Shown here one piece after another: positions 14,696 through 21,425 of a stretch of DNA of 31,300 bases. The position numbers and the translations under genes are program-made. Source of the stretch: LDYB01 sp037442385 (GTDB lineage: Bacteria; Armatimonadota; Fimbriimonadia; Fimbriimonadales; GBS-DC); contig JBBIQJ010000009.1 in the NCBI GenBank assembly GCA_037442385.1, positions 1-31,300 on the forward strand, given 5' to 3'. Under the pieces are notes generated by a model. That model made no database searches. It was not told where the DNA came from and saw nothing but the letters and a program-made list of their open reading frames with translations. Within the stretch, counting starts at the first letter, position 1; every line of letters begins with the position of its first letter.

Positions 14696-15698
14696 GGGTG
14701 CCACTCTCCTGCGCAGGCACGGTTCCTGTTTCATGACGCCCCCCATCGCACGGTTGCCCCCGAATCATTTCCAGTGCGTGGGGGAGCAGCGCCAGCAGTG
14801 CGTTCAGATGCTCCTGCACTCCACGAGGGCTACCGGGGAGGTTCAAAATCAGTGTGCGATGGCGGACGCCTGCCGTTGCCTGCGAAAGGTATGCCAGCGG
14901 GTTGGTCAGCCCCGTGCGATTACGCAGGTACTCGGTGAGCGCGCTCAGCTCGCGGTCTATCACGGCGCGCGTTGCTTCAGGGGTCTGGTCGCGCGGGCTG
15001 AAACCGGTGCCGCCCGTTGTGAGAATCAAATCGGGATTCAGCGTATCGGTCAGGCGAATCAACTCGGCTTTAATCTGTTCTGACTCATCGGGCAACACAG
15101 CATACGCGATGACTTCCGCGCCGTGCTGCTGGAGCCACTGCTGGATCAGGGCGCCGCTCTCATCGGGATAGACGCCTTTGCTGGCGCGGTCGCTGAGGGT
15201 CAGCACGGCAGCGCGAATGCCTGCTAATCGCCACGCCTCCTCCGATTCTGCGGATGGGACATCACGCTCCCAGCGCCCGGACTTACCCCCCGTTTTGTAT
15301 ATCAGGCGCACGGAGAACTCCATCGCGGGATCATGCGATTTTGCCCAGTCGTAAAGCGTGAGCGCGGCGACGGTCGCGGCTGTGAGCGCCTCCATCTCCA
15401 CCCCGGTGCGGTCGTGTGTGCGCGCCTGCGCCCGAATCACTATCCGATTCCCCTCCAGCACGAGGCGGACCTGCACGCTATCGAGACGGATGGGGTGGCA
15501 CATTGGCAGCAGTTCGGGTGTGCGCTTGGCAGCGAGGATGCCTGCAATCTGAGCTGCGTTGCGTGCCTCGCCTTTGGGCAACGCGCCTGTCCAGAGTGCC
15601 TGCAACACCTGCGGGTCGCCCTGCAGAACCGCCTCAGCGAGCGCCTCGCGCACGCTTTCTGCCTTCTCGCCAACATCCACCATGTGTGCCTCGTTCAT
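14688..15698 (-). CDS. MoaC-MoaB/Mog fusion protein
   Basis: This 336-residue protein joins two enzymes. Residues 1-155 are MoaC: HMVDVGEKAESVREA, ILAAKRTPELLPMCHPI and RTGVEMEALTAATVAALTLYD, with the catalytic Lys of the cyclic pyranopterin monophosphate synthase in SGKSGRW-like KTGGKSGRWERD. Residues 165-320 are MoaB/Mog: AAVLTLSDRASKGVYPDESG, ILTTGGTGFSPRDQTPEAT and NLPGSPRGVQEHLNAL, which adenylates molybdopterin. The two activities are non-consecutive in the pathway, with MoaDE between them. Such fusions are known in several phyla. It begins 3 nt downstream of moaA. Confidence 0.95.
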   Translation of the reverse strand: MNEAHMVDVGEKAESVREALAEAVLQGDPQVLQALWTGALPKGEARNAAQIAGILAAKRTPELLPMCHPIRLDSVQVRLVLEGNRIVIRAQARTHDRTGVEMEALTAATVAALTLYDWAKSHDPAMEFSVRLIYKTGGKSGRWERDVPSAESEEAWRLAGIRAAVLTLSDRASKGVYPDESGALIQQWLQQHGAEVIAYAVLPDESEQIKAELIRLTDTLNPDLILTTGGTGFSPRDQTPEATRAVIDRELSALTEYLRNRTGLTNPLAYLSQATAGVRHRTLILNLPGSPRGVQEHLNALLALLPHALEMIRGQPCDGGRHETGTVPAQESGTHE

Positions 15699-15701
15699 GG
15701 C

Positions 15702-16763
15702 TCAGCCTCCGATTGCTCGCATCGTGCGGAAGGTGGGGTGGGGCATCAGCATGAGAAACTGGTGTCCCTGAGGCTTGCGGCTGAGCGCCTGATGCACCGC
15801 TTCCAGGATGGCAGCCTCGCGCTGGGCGGAGGGGTGCTTCAAAGCAGGCTTTAAGTCCACGCGCACGCCGTGCCCCAGGCATGGATAGAGATAGCCGTCA
15901 GCACTGAGGCGCATGCGGTTGCACCGATGGCAGAAGTTCGCCGTGCAAGCCCCGATGAAACCGAGCGTGCCCTGCGCCCCTGGCAGGCGATACACCTCCG
16001 CAGGACCGCCGCCCACCCCCTCGCCATGCATCACAGGTATCAATTCGCCCAGCTGGGCACATCGTGCCTTCGCCTCGCCAATTGGCAGCATGTGCCCCGC
16101 CCTGTAAAACGCCAGATTGCCTATCGGCATCAGTTCGATAAACCGCACATGCAAGGGATATTGAAGAGTGAGCTGGGCGAAGTCCGGAATCTCGTCGTCG
16201 TTGACGCCCTTCATCAGCACGCAGTTAATCTTGACGGGGTGCAGTCCGACAGCAAGCGCGGTCTGGATGCCTTCCCAGACCGCCTCCCAGCGTCCAGCCG
16301 GTGAAATCGTGTGGAATTTCTGCGGCTGCAGGGTGTCCAGAGAGATGTTGACCCGTTTCAACCCGTTGCGTTTGAGGGCTTCGGCATAGCGCGGCAGCAG
16401 GATAGCGTTTGTGCTGAGCGACAGGTCGGTAATACCTTCAACCTGTGCCAACATGCTGACCAGTTCGGGCACATTCGGGCGTACCAGCGGCTCGCCCCCC
16501 GTGAGGCGCACACGCCGCAGCCCATGGGATGCCAGCGCCCGCACGATGGCAGCAATCTCCTCGAAACTCAGCAGAGGCTCGTGCGGCTCATAGCCCCTGT
16601 CTTCCGACGCGACGCAATAGACACAGCGCATGTTACAGCGCTCTGTTAGCGAGACCCGGAGGTACTCTATAACGCGCCCGAACCGATCCTGTAGTGGCAT
16701 GAGGCGTGCCCTCGCTCTCTCTTCGTTTTCCTGCAACGCCGAAACTCCTGCAAGCATGCTCAT
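15702..16763 (-). CDS. moaA: GTP 3',8-cyclase (radical SAM)
   Basis: This 353-residue radical SAM enzyme has the first cluster motif CNMRCVYC (Cys43, Cys47, Cys50), LTGGEPLVRPNV, SLSTNAILL and RVNISLDTLQP. The second cluster is in FCHRCNRMRLSADGYLYPCL (CxxC-x13-C), and the C-terminal Gly-Gly (AIGG) is required for activity. It catalyses the first step of molybdenum cofactor synthesis from GTP. The start could be ATG 16763, as given, or ATG 16700 (MPLQDRFGR), which would resemble the usual family N-terminus; neither has a strong Shine-Dalgarno. It heads a seven-gene operon. Confidence 0.95.
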   Translation of the reverse strand: MSMLAGVSALQENEERARARLMPLQDRFGRVIEYLRVSLTERCNMRCVYCVASEDRGYEPHEPLLSFEEIAAIVRALASHGLRRVRLTGGEPLVRPNVPELVSMLAQVEGITDLSLSTNAILLPRYAEALKRNGLKRVNISLDTLQPQKFHTISPAGRWEAVWEGIQTALAVGLHPVKINCVLMKGVNDDEIPDFAQLTLQYPLHVRFIELMPIGNLAFYRAGHMLPIGEAKARCAQLGELIPVMHGEGVGGGPAEVYRLPGAQGTLGFIGACTANFCHRCNRMRLSADGYLYPCLGHGVRVDLKPALKHPSAQREAAILEAVHQALSRKPQGHQFLMLMPHPTFRTMRAIGG

Positions 16764-16797
16764 TTGAACCCCATTTAACCAATTCGGTTCGTTAGAT

Positions 16798-16827
16798 ATA
16801 ATACCCTATTGCGCTCTGGAAAGTCAA
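16798..16827 (-). promoter_or_regulatory. Promoter of the molybdenum cofactor operon
   Basis: On the minus strand TTGACT (16822-16827), an 18-nt spacer and TATTAT (16798-16803) lie 35-64 nt upstream of moaA ATG 16763. Around the expected +1 is AACC-GAATT-GGTT, a short inverted repeat that might be an operator. No structure resembling the molybdenum cofactor riboswitch was recognised in the short leader. Confidence 0.65.
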
Positions 16828-16867
16828 GTCCCGGCGCGGGGTTGGCACCATCAGGCTGTACCTGCTG

Positions 16868-18319
16868 TTAACGGTGGGCTAACAGATTCAGAAAGCCGGC
16901 GTAAGCCGCCTCCCATGGCTCGGTTTCCTGCGGTGTATAAACCACAGGGGGGAACGAGAGCGCCACCCGCTCGCGAATCGCTTCAAGCGACTCGATGCGC
17001 CCCAACCCATACGCCTGCATCATCAGGTTGCCAATCGCAGTGGCTTCCACAGGACCTGCCAGCACGGGGCGGGCGGTGGCGTCGGCAGTCATTTGGCAAA
17101 GCAGTCTGTTTTGAGCGCCGCCCCCTATGATGTGTATCGTCTCGATGCGCCAGCCTGTAAGGGTTTCTATCTGCTCCAGCACCCTGCGATACTTGAGCGC
17201 GAGGCTTTCTAAAATCGTGCGCACGACACGGGGGGGCGTATCGGGCACACGCTGTCCGCGTTCGGCGCAATACGCCTGAATGCGCTGGGGCATGTCGCCC
17301 GGTGCGAGAAATCGCCAGTCGTCCGGGTCAATTAACGATTCGAAAGCGGGCGCCTCTTGCGCCAGTGCGCTCAGCTCCGCGTAGTTCCAGTCGCCAATGC
17401 CCTGCGCTTGCCATGTACGCCGACACTCTTGCAGAAGCCATAGCCCTATCACATTTTTCAGCAGGCGGAACCGCCCCCCTGCGCCGCCCTCGTTGGTGAA
17501 GTTGAAGGCAAGGCTCTGCGCGGAAATCTGCGGCGCGTCCACCTCTACCCCCACTAGCGACCATGTGCCCGAACTGATGTACACCGAACGCCGACTCCCT
17601 AGCGGTGCGCCCACGACCGCCGAGGCGGTATCGTGGCTGGCGGGCAGTACCACCTGAATCGCGCTCCCTGACACCGTGCCCAGTCGCCTGCCGGGCATCT
17701 GCACGGGCTGAAACAGGCGTGTGGGGATGCCCAGCGACTCCAGAATGGAGAACGCCCAGTTGCCCGCGCGAGGGTCATAGCACTGGCTGGTGGTGGCAAT
17801 TGTGAACTCATTAACGGGCACACCCGTCAGCCAGTAGTGGAACAGGTCAGGCATCATCAGCAGGCGTTCGGCGTGGTCCAGCAGGGGATCGCCCTGCACC
17901 ACCATCGAGTAGAGCTGATAGAGCGTATTGATGGGCATGAACTGAATCCCCGTGCGTTCGTAGAGGGCTTCGCGCGGGATTCGCTCCAGCACGCGCTCCA
18001 TCATGCCTTCAGTGCGTCGGTCGCGGTAATGCACGGGCGCGCTGAGCAAGCGTCCCCGCGAATCGAGCAGGGCGAAGTCCACCCCCCATGTGTCCACACC
18101 CACCGATTCCAGCGGTTTAGGGGATTCGGCTTGCGCTTTCTGGAGGCTCTGTTGAATCTCGGCGAACAGAAACAGCACATCCCAGTAGAGCGTACCGCCG
18201 ACCTGCACGGGGCGGTTGGGGAATCGGTGAACTTCGCGCAACCGCAGGCGCGCGCCGTTCCACCAGCCCAGCACCGCGCGCCCGCTCTCCGCGCCCAGGT
18301 CTATCGCCAGATACGCCAT
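16868..18319 (-). CDS. rhaB: Rhamnulokinase (FGGY carbohydrate kinase)
   Basis: From ATG 18319 the product has 483 residues, typical for RhaB. It opens with LAIDLGAESGRAVLGWWNG (phosphate-1 loop) and has SVGVDTWGVDFALLDSRGRL and PVHYRDRRTEGMM. Then come LPASHDTASAVVGAP, YISSGTWSLVGVEV and the ATP-binding HIIGGGAQNRLLCQMTADAT. The GAESGR and DTWGVDF blocks are specific to rhamnulokinases within the FGGY family. It phosphorylates L-rhamnulose at O1 in rhamnose breakdown. No isomerase or aldolase is nearby. TACACT (18326-18331) ends 6 nt before the ATG, with no Shine-Dalgarno. A longer frame to 18763 runs over the next gene and is rejected. Confidence 0.93.
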   Translation of the reverse strand: MAYLAIDLGAESGRAVLGWWNGARLRLREVHRFPNRPVQVGGTLYWDVLFLFAEIQQSLQKAQAESPKPLESVGVDTWGVDFALLDSRGRLLSAPVHYRDRRTEGMMERVLERIPREALYERTGIQFMPINTLYQLYSMVVQGDPLLDHAERLLMMPDLFHYWLTGVPVNEFTIATTSQCYDPRAGNWAFSILESLGIPTRLFQPVQMPGRRLGTVSGSAIQVVLPASHDTASAVVGAPLGSRRSVYISSGTWSLVGVEVDAPQISAQSLAFNFTNEGGAGGRFRLLKNVIGLWLLQECRRTWQAQGIGDWNYAELSALAQEAPAFESLIDPDDWRFLAPGDMPQRIQAYCAERGQRVPDTPPRVVRTILESLALKYRRVLEQIETLTGWRIETIHIIGGGAQNRLLCQMTADATARPVLAGPVEATAIGNLMMQAYGLGRIESLEAIRERVALSFPPVVYTPQETEPWEAAYAGFLNLLAHR

Positions 18320-18325
18320 GCTTTG

Positions 18326-18331
18326 AGTGTA
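18326..18331 (-). promoter_or_regulatory. -10 element of rhaB (leaderless)
   Basis: TACACT on the minus strand is 6 nt from the rhaB start codon. The preceding gene on the same strand stops at 18337, so the promoter overlaps that gene's end. Confidence 0.5.
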
Positions 18332-18336
18332 CCCCC

Positions 18337-18888
18337 CTAAAACGATCCGAGCAAAGCCTGCCAGAGCTGTTCGAACAGTCGGGAGTGGACGAAGCTCATC
18401 AGCGCAGCGCCGCTTCCCAGTATCGCCAGCGGGAACGCCAGCCCTCGCACCCCCGCATGCCACGCCGCCAACACGCCAGCGACAAACGCAAACCCGACAT
18501 AGAACAGATAGAACAGCGCCAGCGCCCTGCCAAAGACTCCCGTGAGCGCAATCAGCGCCATCAGCGGCAGGAGCGTAATTAAGGTACTCAGCCATGCAAC
18601 ACCGAAGCCACCCAGTGCGAACGCGATCCCGTACCGCAGGCGTGAACGACGCAACCACCGACATGCCGACAACCACTGCGGCAACCACCAGCGTACCCCC
18701 GGCAAAGGACGCTCTGCAATTTCGGGGCGAATCCCCCGACGGCGCAACTCCGCCAGCACGCACAAATAATGCTCCCGATAGCGCACAGGATGAATGTGAA
18801 AATAGACATCCACCAGCTCCTCGTCGGAGTAATACTCCAGCCGCTTGCGATACTGGCGCAGGTCAAACCACCATCGCGGCGCAATCAT
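18337..18888 (-). CDS. Hypothetical integral membrane protein
   Basis: This 183-residue protein has a soluble, basic N-terminal third, including RKRLEYYSDEELVDVYFHIH and HYLCVLAELRRRGIRPE, possibly a short helical DNA- or protein-binding segment. Three to four hydrophobic segments follow (YGIAFALGGFGVAWLSTLI, LPLMALIALTGVFG, LALFYLFYVGFAFVAGVL, GLAFPLAILGSGAALMSFV). I do not recognise the family. TATAAT lies 9 nt before the ATG. It stops 18 bp before rhaB starts and is on the same strand, though rhaB seems to have its own promoter. Confidence 0.75.
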   Translation of the reverse strand: MIAPRWWFDLRQYRKRLEYYSDEELVDVYFHIHPVRYREHYLCVLAELRRRGIRPEIAERPLPGVRWWLPQWLSACRWLRRSRLRYGIAFALGGFGVAWLSTLITLLPLMALIALTGVFGRALALFYLFYVGFAFVAGVLAAWHAGVRGLAFPLAILGSGAALMSFVHSRLFEQLWQALLGSF

Positions 18889-18897
18889 CCCGTCAGA

Positions 18898-18920
18898 ATT
18901 ATACGCGATGGAGGTAGAAT
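18898..18920. promoter_or_regulatory. Overlapping divergent leaderless promoters
   Basis: Minus-strand TATAAT (18898-18903) precedes ATG 18888 by 9 nt. Plus-strand TAGAAT (18915-18920) precedes ATG 18927 by 6 nt. The two start codons are only 38 bp apart, so RNA polymerase probably cannot occupy both promoters at once. Confidence 0.6.
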
Positions 18921-18926
18921 TGCGCT

Positions 18927-19364
18927 ATGCTTGCGCGCTTGCGAAAAATAAAGGAATGGCTCGAAGCGCTACCCTGCAAGACCGCCCTCGACAAGGAGCG
19001 GGAGGTGCTGGTGGCGCGCATCGACGATTCGATAGTGATGATTGAGGTGCGCCAGTACGCTGATGAGTGGCTCTATCTGTTCACGGTGCCCATCAGCTTC
19101 CACACACGGCTCACGCCCGAACTGATGCGACTCCTGCTGTGCAACTCCCAGCATCTGCATATCGGCACGCCCCGCGTAGAGGCAGAAGGTCTCTTCCTGC
19201 GTCATACGATGTTCGAGGAGGAACTCAGCGAGCAAACCCTATTCAAGGTGGTGAGCAACCTCGCGATTGCAAGCCAGAGCCTGACCGCACAGATTATCAG
19301 CGCCTTCGGGGGCATCACCCCGATAGAATATTTCTCGCGCCAGCCCCGAACTCAGGGCATGTAG
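18927..19364 (+). CDS. YbjN/CesT-like small soluble protein
   Basis: The 145-residue protein has an N-terminal helix (LARLRKIKEWLEALP), then alternating strands (VLVARIDDSIVMIEVRQY, EWLYLFTVPISF), LTPELMRLLLCNSQHL and a C-terminal helix (LFKVVSNLAIASQSLTAQII). This order matches the YbjN/type III secretion chaperone-like fold often found as stand-alone proteins in bacteria of unknown function. No catalytic residues are seen. A -10 TAGAAT is 6 nt upstream. Its 3' end overlaps the 3' end of secG on the other strand by 13 bp. The family call is tentative; that it is a gene is likely. Confidence 0.7.
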   Translation: MLARLRKIKEWLEALPCKTALDKEREVLVARIDDSIVMIEVRQYADEWLYLFTVPISFHTRLTPELMRLLLCNSQHLHIGTPRVEAEGLFLRHTMFEEELSEQTLFKVVSNLAIASQSLTAQIISAFGGITPIEYFSRQPRTQGM

Positions 19365-19582
19365 GTTACAATCGCGGTTAGCACAAAGAAAGCAACCGCC
19401 AGAATCAGCGTCAACCGGGAAATCTGGTCGTCAAAGCCCGGTTTTGCGCGAGCGTACATACTGTCGCCGCCTCCCGGACTGAAAACGCCTTCTGAACGCG
19501 AGGTCTGAATCGCGACCAGAAAGATAAAAACAATCATTATCGCGATGTCTATCCATGTTAGCACTTGTTTCAGGATCTCCAT
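19352..19582 (-). CDS. secG: Preprotein translocase subunit SecG
   Basis: The 76-residue product has two membrane helices (IDIAIMIVFIFLVAIQTS and LTLILAVAFFVLTAIVTY) linked by a short loop, SEGVFSPGGGDSMYARAKPG. That loop is the Gly-rich loop of SecG. It supports the SecYE channel during Sec export. Its start lies within tatA (13-bp overlap), so the two export components are probably co-translated. The end overlaps the convergent YbjN-like gene by 13 bp. Confidence 0.9.
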   Translation of the reverse strand: MEILKQVLTWIDIAIMIVFIFLVAIQTSRSEGVFSPGGGDSMYARAKPGFDDQISRLTLILAVAFFVLTAIVTYMP

Positions 19583-19791
19583 GGCGGCTCCTCTTCAAAC
19601 TGATAGAGTTTTTCGCGCACCTCTTCGACGGGTTCTTCCAGCGAGCGGGTGACCTCTTCGCCAGCCTTTTTGAATTCGCGCATGGCTTGCCCGATAGAGC
19701 GGGCAATCTCCGGGAGCTTGCGCGGCCCGAAGATAAGCAACGCCAGCACAAACAGCACCAGCAGCTCGCTAAAACCGATGCTTCCGAACAT
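19570..19791 (-). CDS. tatA: Twin-arginine translocase subunit TatA/E
   Basis: This 73-residue protein has the TatA layout: a short N-terminal helix (IGFSELLVLFVLALLIF), the hinge FGPRKLPEIARSIGQAMREF forming an amphipathic helix, and an acidic tail. The Phe-Gly-Pro hinge is the strongest mark. It forms the Tat pore for folded proteins. No tatC is in the window. A leader with TATAAT (19827-19832) and a G5/C5 hairpin (19804-19817) precedes AGAGGC and the ATG. Confidence 0.93.
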   Translation of the reverse strand: MFGSIGFSELLVLFVLALLIFGPRKLPEIARSIGQAMREFKKAGEEVTRSLEEPVEEVREKLYQFEEEPPWRS

Positions 19792-19803
19792 GTTTTCGCC
19801 TCT

Positions 19804-19865
19804 GGGGGATGACCCCCCTCAACCCTATTATACCCTATCGCACGAGCATCGAGGTACACTATAAT
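19804..19865. promoter_or_regulatory. Divergent promoters tatA / PII, with leader hairpin on the tatA side
   Basis: The tatA side has TATAAT (minus, 19827-19832) and, just past the expected start, a hairpin of five G-C pairs with a 4-nt loop (19804-19817), followed by the ribosome-binding site. The PII side has TACACT (19855-19860) running into TATAAT (19860-19865), ending 4 nt before ATG 19870, so PII is leaderless or nearly so. Confidence 0.6.
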
Positions 19866-19869
19866 CGGC

Positions 19870-20208
19870 ATGAAGCGTGTGGAAGCCATCATCCGCCCTG
19901 TGCGATTCGAGGCGGTCAAAGAGGCGCTGAACGATATTGGCGTCTACGGGATGACCGTAACCGATGTGCGCGGCTTCGGACGTCAGCAGGGGCATACGGA
20001 AAAGTATCGCGGCAGTACCTACACCGTGAACCTGTTGCCCAAGATTAAAATCGAGGTGGTCGTGCCCGACAATCAGGTGGAAGAGGTTGTATCGGCGATT
20101 CTGGAGGCGGCGCACACGGGCGAAATTGGCGACGGCAAGATTTTTATTGCCGAAGTGGAAGAAGTGGTGCGTATTCGCACAGGCGAGCGGGGCGAATCGG
20201 CGCTCTGA
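19870..20208 (+). CDS. glnB: Nitrogen regulatory protein PII
   Basis: The 112-residue length is that of PII. The T-loop is KYRGSTYTVNLLPKIKIEVV with Tyr51, the residue uridylylated in proteobacterial GlnB. The B-loop is HTGEIGDGKIFIAEVEEVVR and the C-loop is RIRTGERGESAL. It binds ATP/ADP and 2-oxoglutarate and controls partner proteins. It does not neighbour glnA or amtB here, but sits 11 nt ahead of pilC and is on the same strand. Whether it is GlnB- or GlnK-like is not decided by the sequence. Confidence 0.93.
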   Translation: MKRVEAIIRPVRFEAVKEALNDIGVYGMTVTDVRGFGRQQGHTEKYRGSTYTVNLLPKIKIEVVVPDNQVEEVVSAILEAAHTGEIGDGKIFIAEVEEVVRIRTGERGESAL

Positions 20209-20219
20209 GGGGGACATGC

Positions 20220-21425
20220 ATGCCGACCTTTCGGTATGTGGCACAGACTCAGGACGGACGCGAGGTGCGCGGCACTGTGCGGGCAAACTCGCGCCTGGAA
20301 GCCTCCGATGCCCTTCGCAAGCAGGGCTACTGGCTGCTGGAACTCTACGCCGAACCGGAGCCAGCAACCCCGCTGGGCGCGACCCACAAAAAGGTGTGGC
20401 AACCACTGTTTGGGGGTGTTCCGCTCAAAGCGCAAGCAGTGTTTTTCCGCCAGCTGGCGACAATGCTCTCCGCAGGCGTACCGCTTTATCAGGCGCTGGA
20501 TACGCTGGGCAACCAGCGCGTCCATCCCCGACTGCGCCGCACCGTGCTGGAAATCAAAAACGCGGTGCTGGCGGGCGAGCGAATCGCGGACGCTTTTGAC
20601 CGCTACCCTGCCCTCTTCTCCCCGATTGTGCGGGCGCTCATTCGGGTTGGGGAAACTGCAGGAGCGCTGGAACGCACCCTCCGCCAGATTAGCGATTACC
20701 TCGAAAACGAGCTGGAACTCCGACGCCTGATCAGCCGCGTAACTTTCTATCCCAAGCTGGTGCTGTTTTTCGCTATTTTAATCCCTGGCATGGTGCCTGC
20801 GCTGATTACAATTCTGGGCGGTCAGGGGGGTCAGCCTGTGGGTCAGGTAATTGGCGACATCCTCCTGCGCTATTTGAAGATTCTGGGGTTCGTGTTTGGG
20901 GTGTGGGCGGTATATCGGCTGGCGATGCAGAGCCACAGCTTGCGGGTGGCGTGGGGCGCGCTGCTGGTCTCGCTGCCGTGGATTGGGTTCACTTACCGTC
21001 AGCTGGCGCTGGCGCGGTTCGCACGCGCTCTGAGCGCGCTCTACGGCGCGGGCATCCCGCTTTCGCAGGCGATTCGCTATGCCGCCGATGCCTGTGGCAA
21101 CGACTACCTTACCGAACGGCTCAAACCCACCGCCTCCCAGCTAGAAGCGGGACGCGGCATCGCCGAGAGCCTGCGCCAGTCGGGCGTGTTGCCCCAGATG
21201 GTGCTGGACATGGTCGCCACGGGCGAAAACACGGGCGAGATTGGATTCATGATGGATAAGGTCGCCGAATATTACGAAGAAGAAGGCAAACTGCGCTCCC
21301 ATCAGGCAGGCTATGTGCTGGGGGTGGTCGTGTTTCTGGGCGTTGCGATTTATGTGGCGACTATTGTGATACAATTCTACGCAGGCTACTTTTCGGCACT
21401 TCTGGGAGGGGCGAGCGCGCCGTGA
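20220..21425 (+). CDS. pilC: Type IV pilus inner-membrane platform protein PilC / GspF
   Basis: This 401-residue protein opens with FRYVAQTQDGREVRGTVRAN, the usual N-terminal motif. It has two GspF domains: KAQAVFFRQLATMLSAGVPL (about 63-82) with LGNQ...LRRTVLEIKNAVLAGERIADAF, and a second copy with RFARALSALYGAGIPLSQAI and MVLDMVATGENTGEIGFMMD. Three membrane segments are seen (LVLFFAILIPGMVPALITIL, ILGFVFGVWAVYRLAM, GYVLGVVVFLGVAIYVATIV). It is the inner-membrane platform on which the assembly ATPase acts. A GA-rich site GAGGGGGA precedes the ATG. The stop overlaps the J-domain gene by GTGA. Confidence 0.94.
   Translation: MPTFRYVAQTQDGREVRGTVRANSRLEASDALRKQGYWLLELYAEPEPATPLGATHKKVWQPLFGGVPLKAQAVFFRQLATMLSAGVPLYQALDTLGNQRVHPRLRRTVLEIKNAVLAGERIADAFDRYPALFSPIVRALIRVGETAGALERTLRQISDYLENELELRRLISRVTFYPKLVLFFAILIPGMVPALITILGGQGGQPVGQVIGDILLRYLKILGFVFGVWAVYRLAMQSHSLRVAWGALLVSLPWIGFTYRQLALARFARALSALYGAGIPLSQAIRYAADACGNDYLTERLKPTASQLEAGRGIAESLRQSGVLPQMVLDMVATGENTGEIGFMMDKVAEYYEEEGKLRSHQAGYVLGVVVFLGVAIYVATIVIQFYAGYFSALLGGASAP

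Noticed and set aside
16764..16867. Possible molybdenum cofactor riboswitch ahead of moaA
   Set aside because: The likely leader is only about 27 nt, too short for that riboswitch, and no matching stems were seen.
18320..18763. N-terminal extension of the rhamnulokinase frame
   Set aside because: It covers the gene at 18337-18888 in another frame; the kinase fold begins at MAYLAIDLG.
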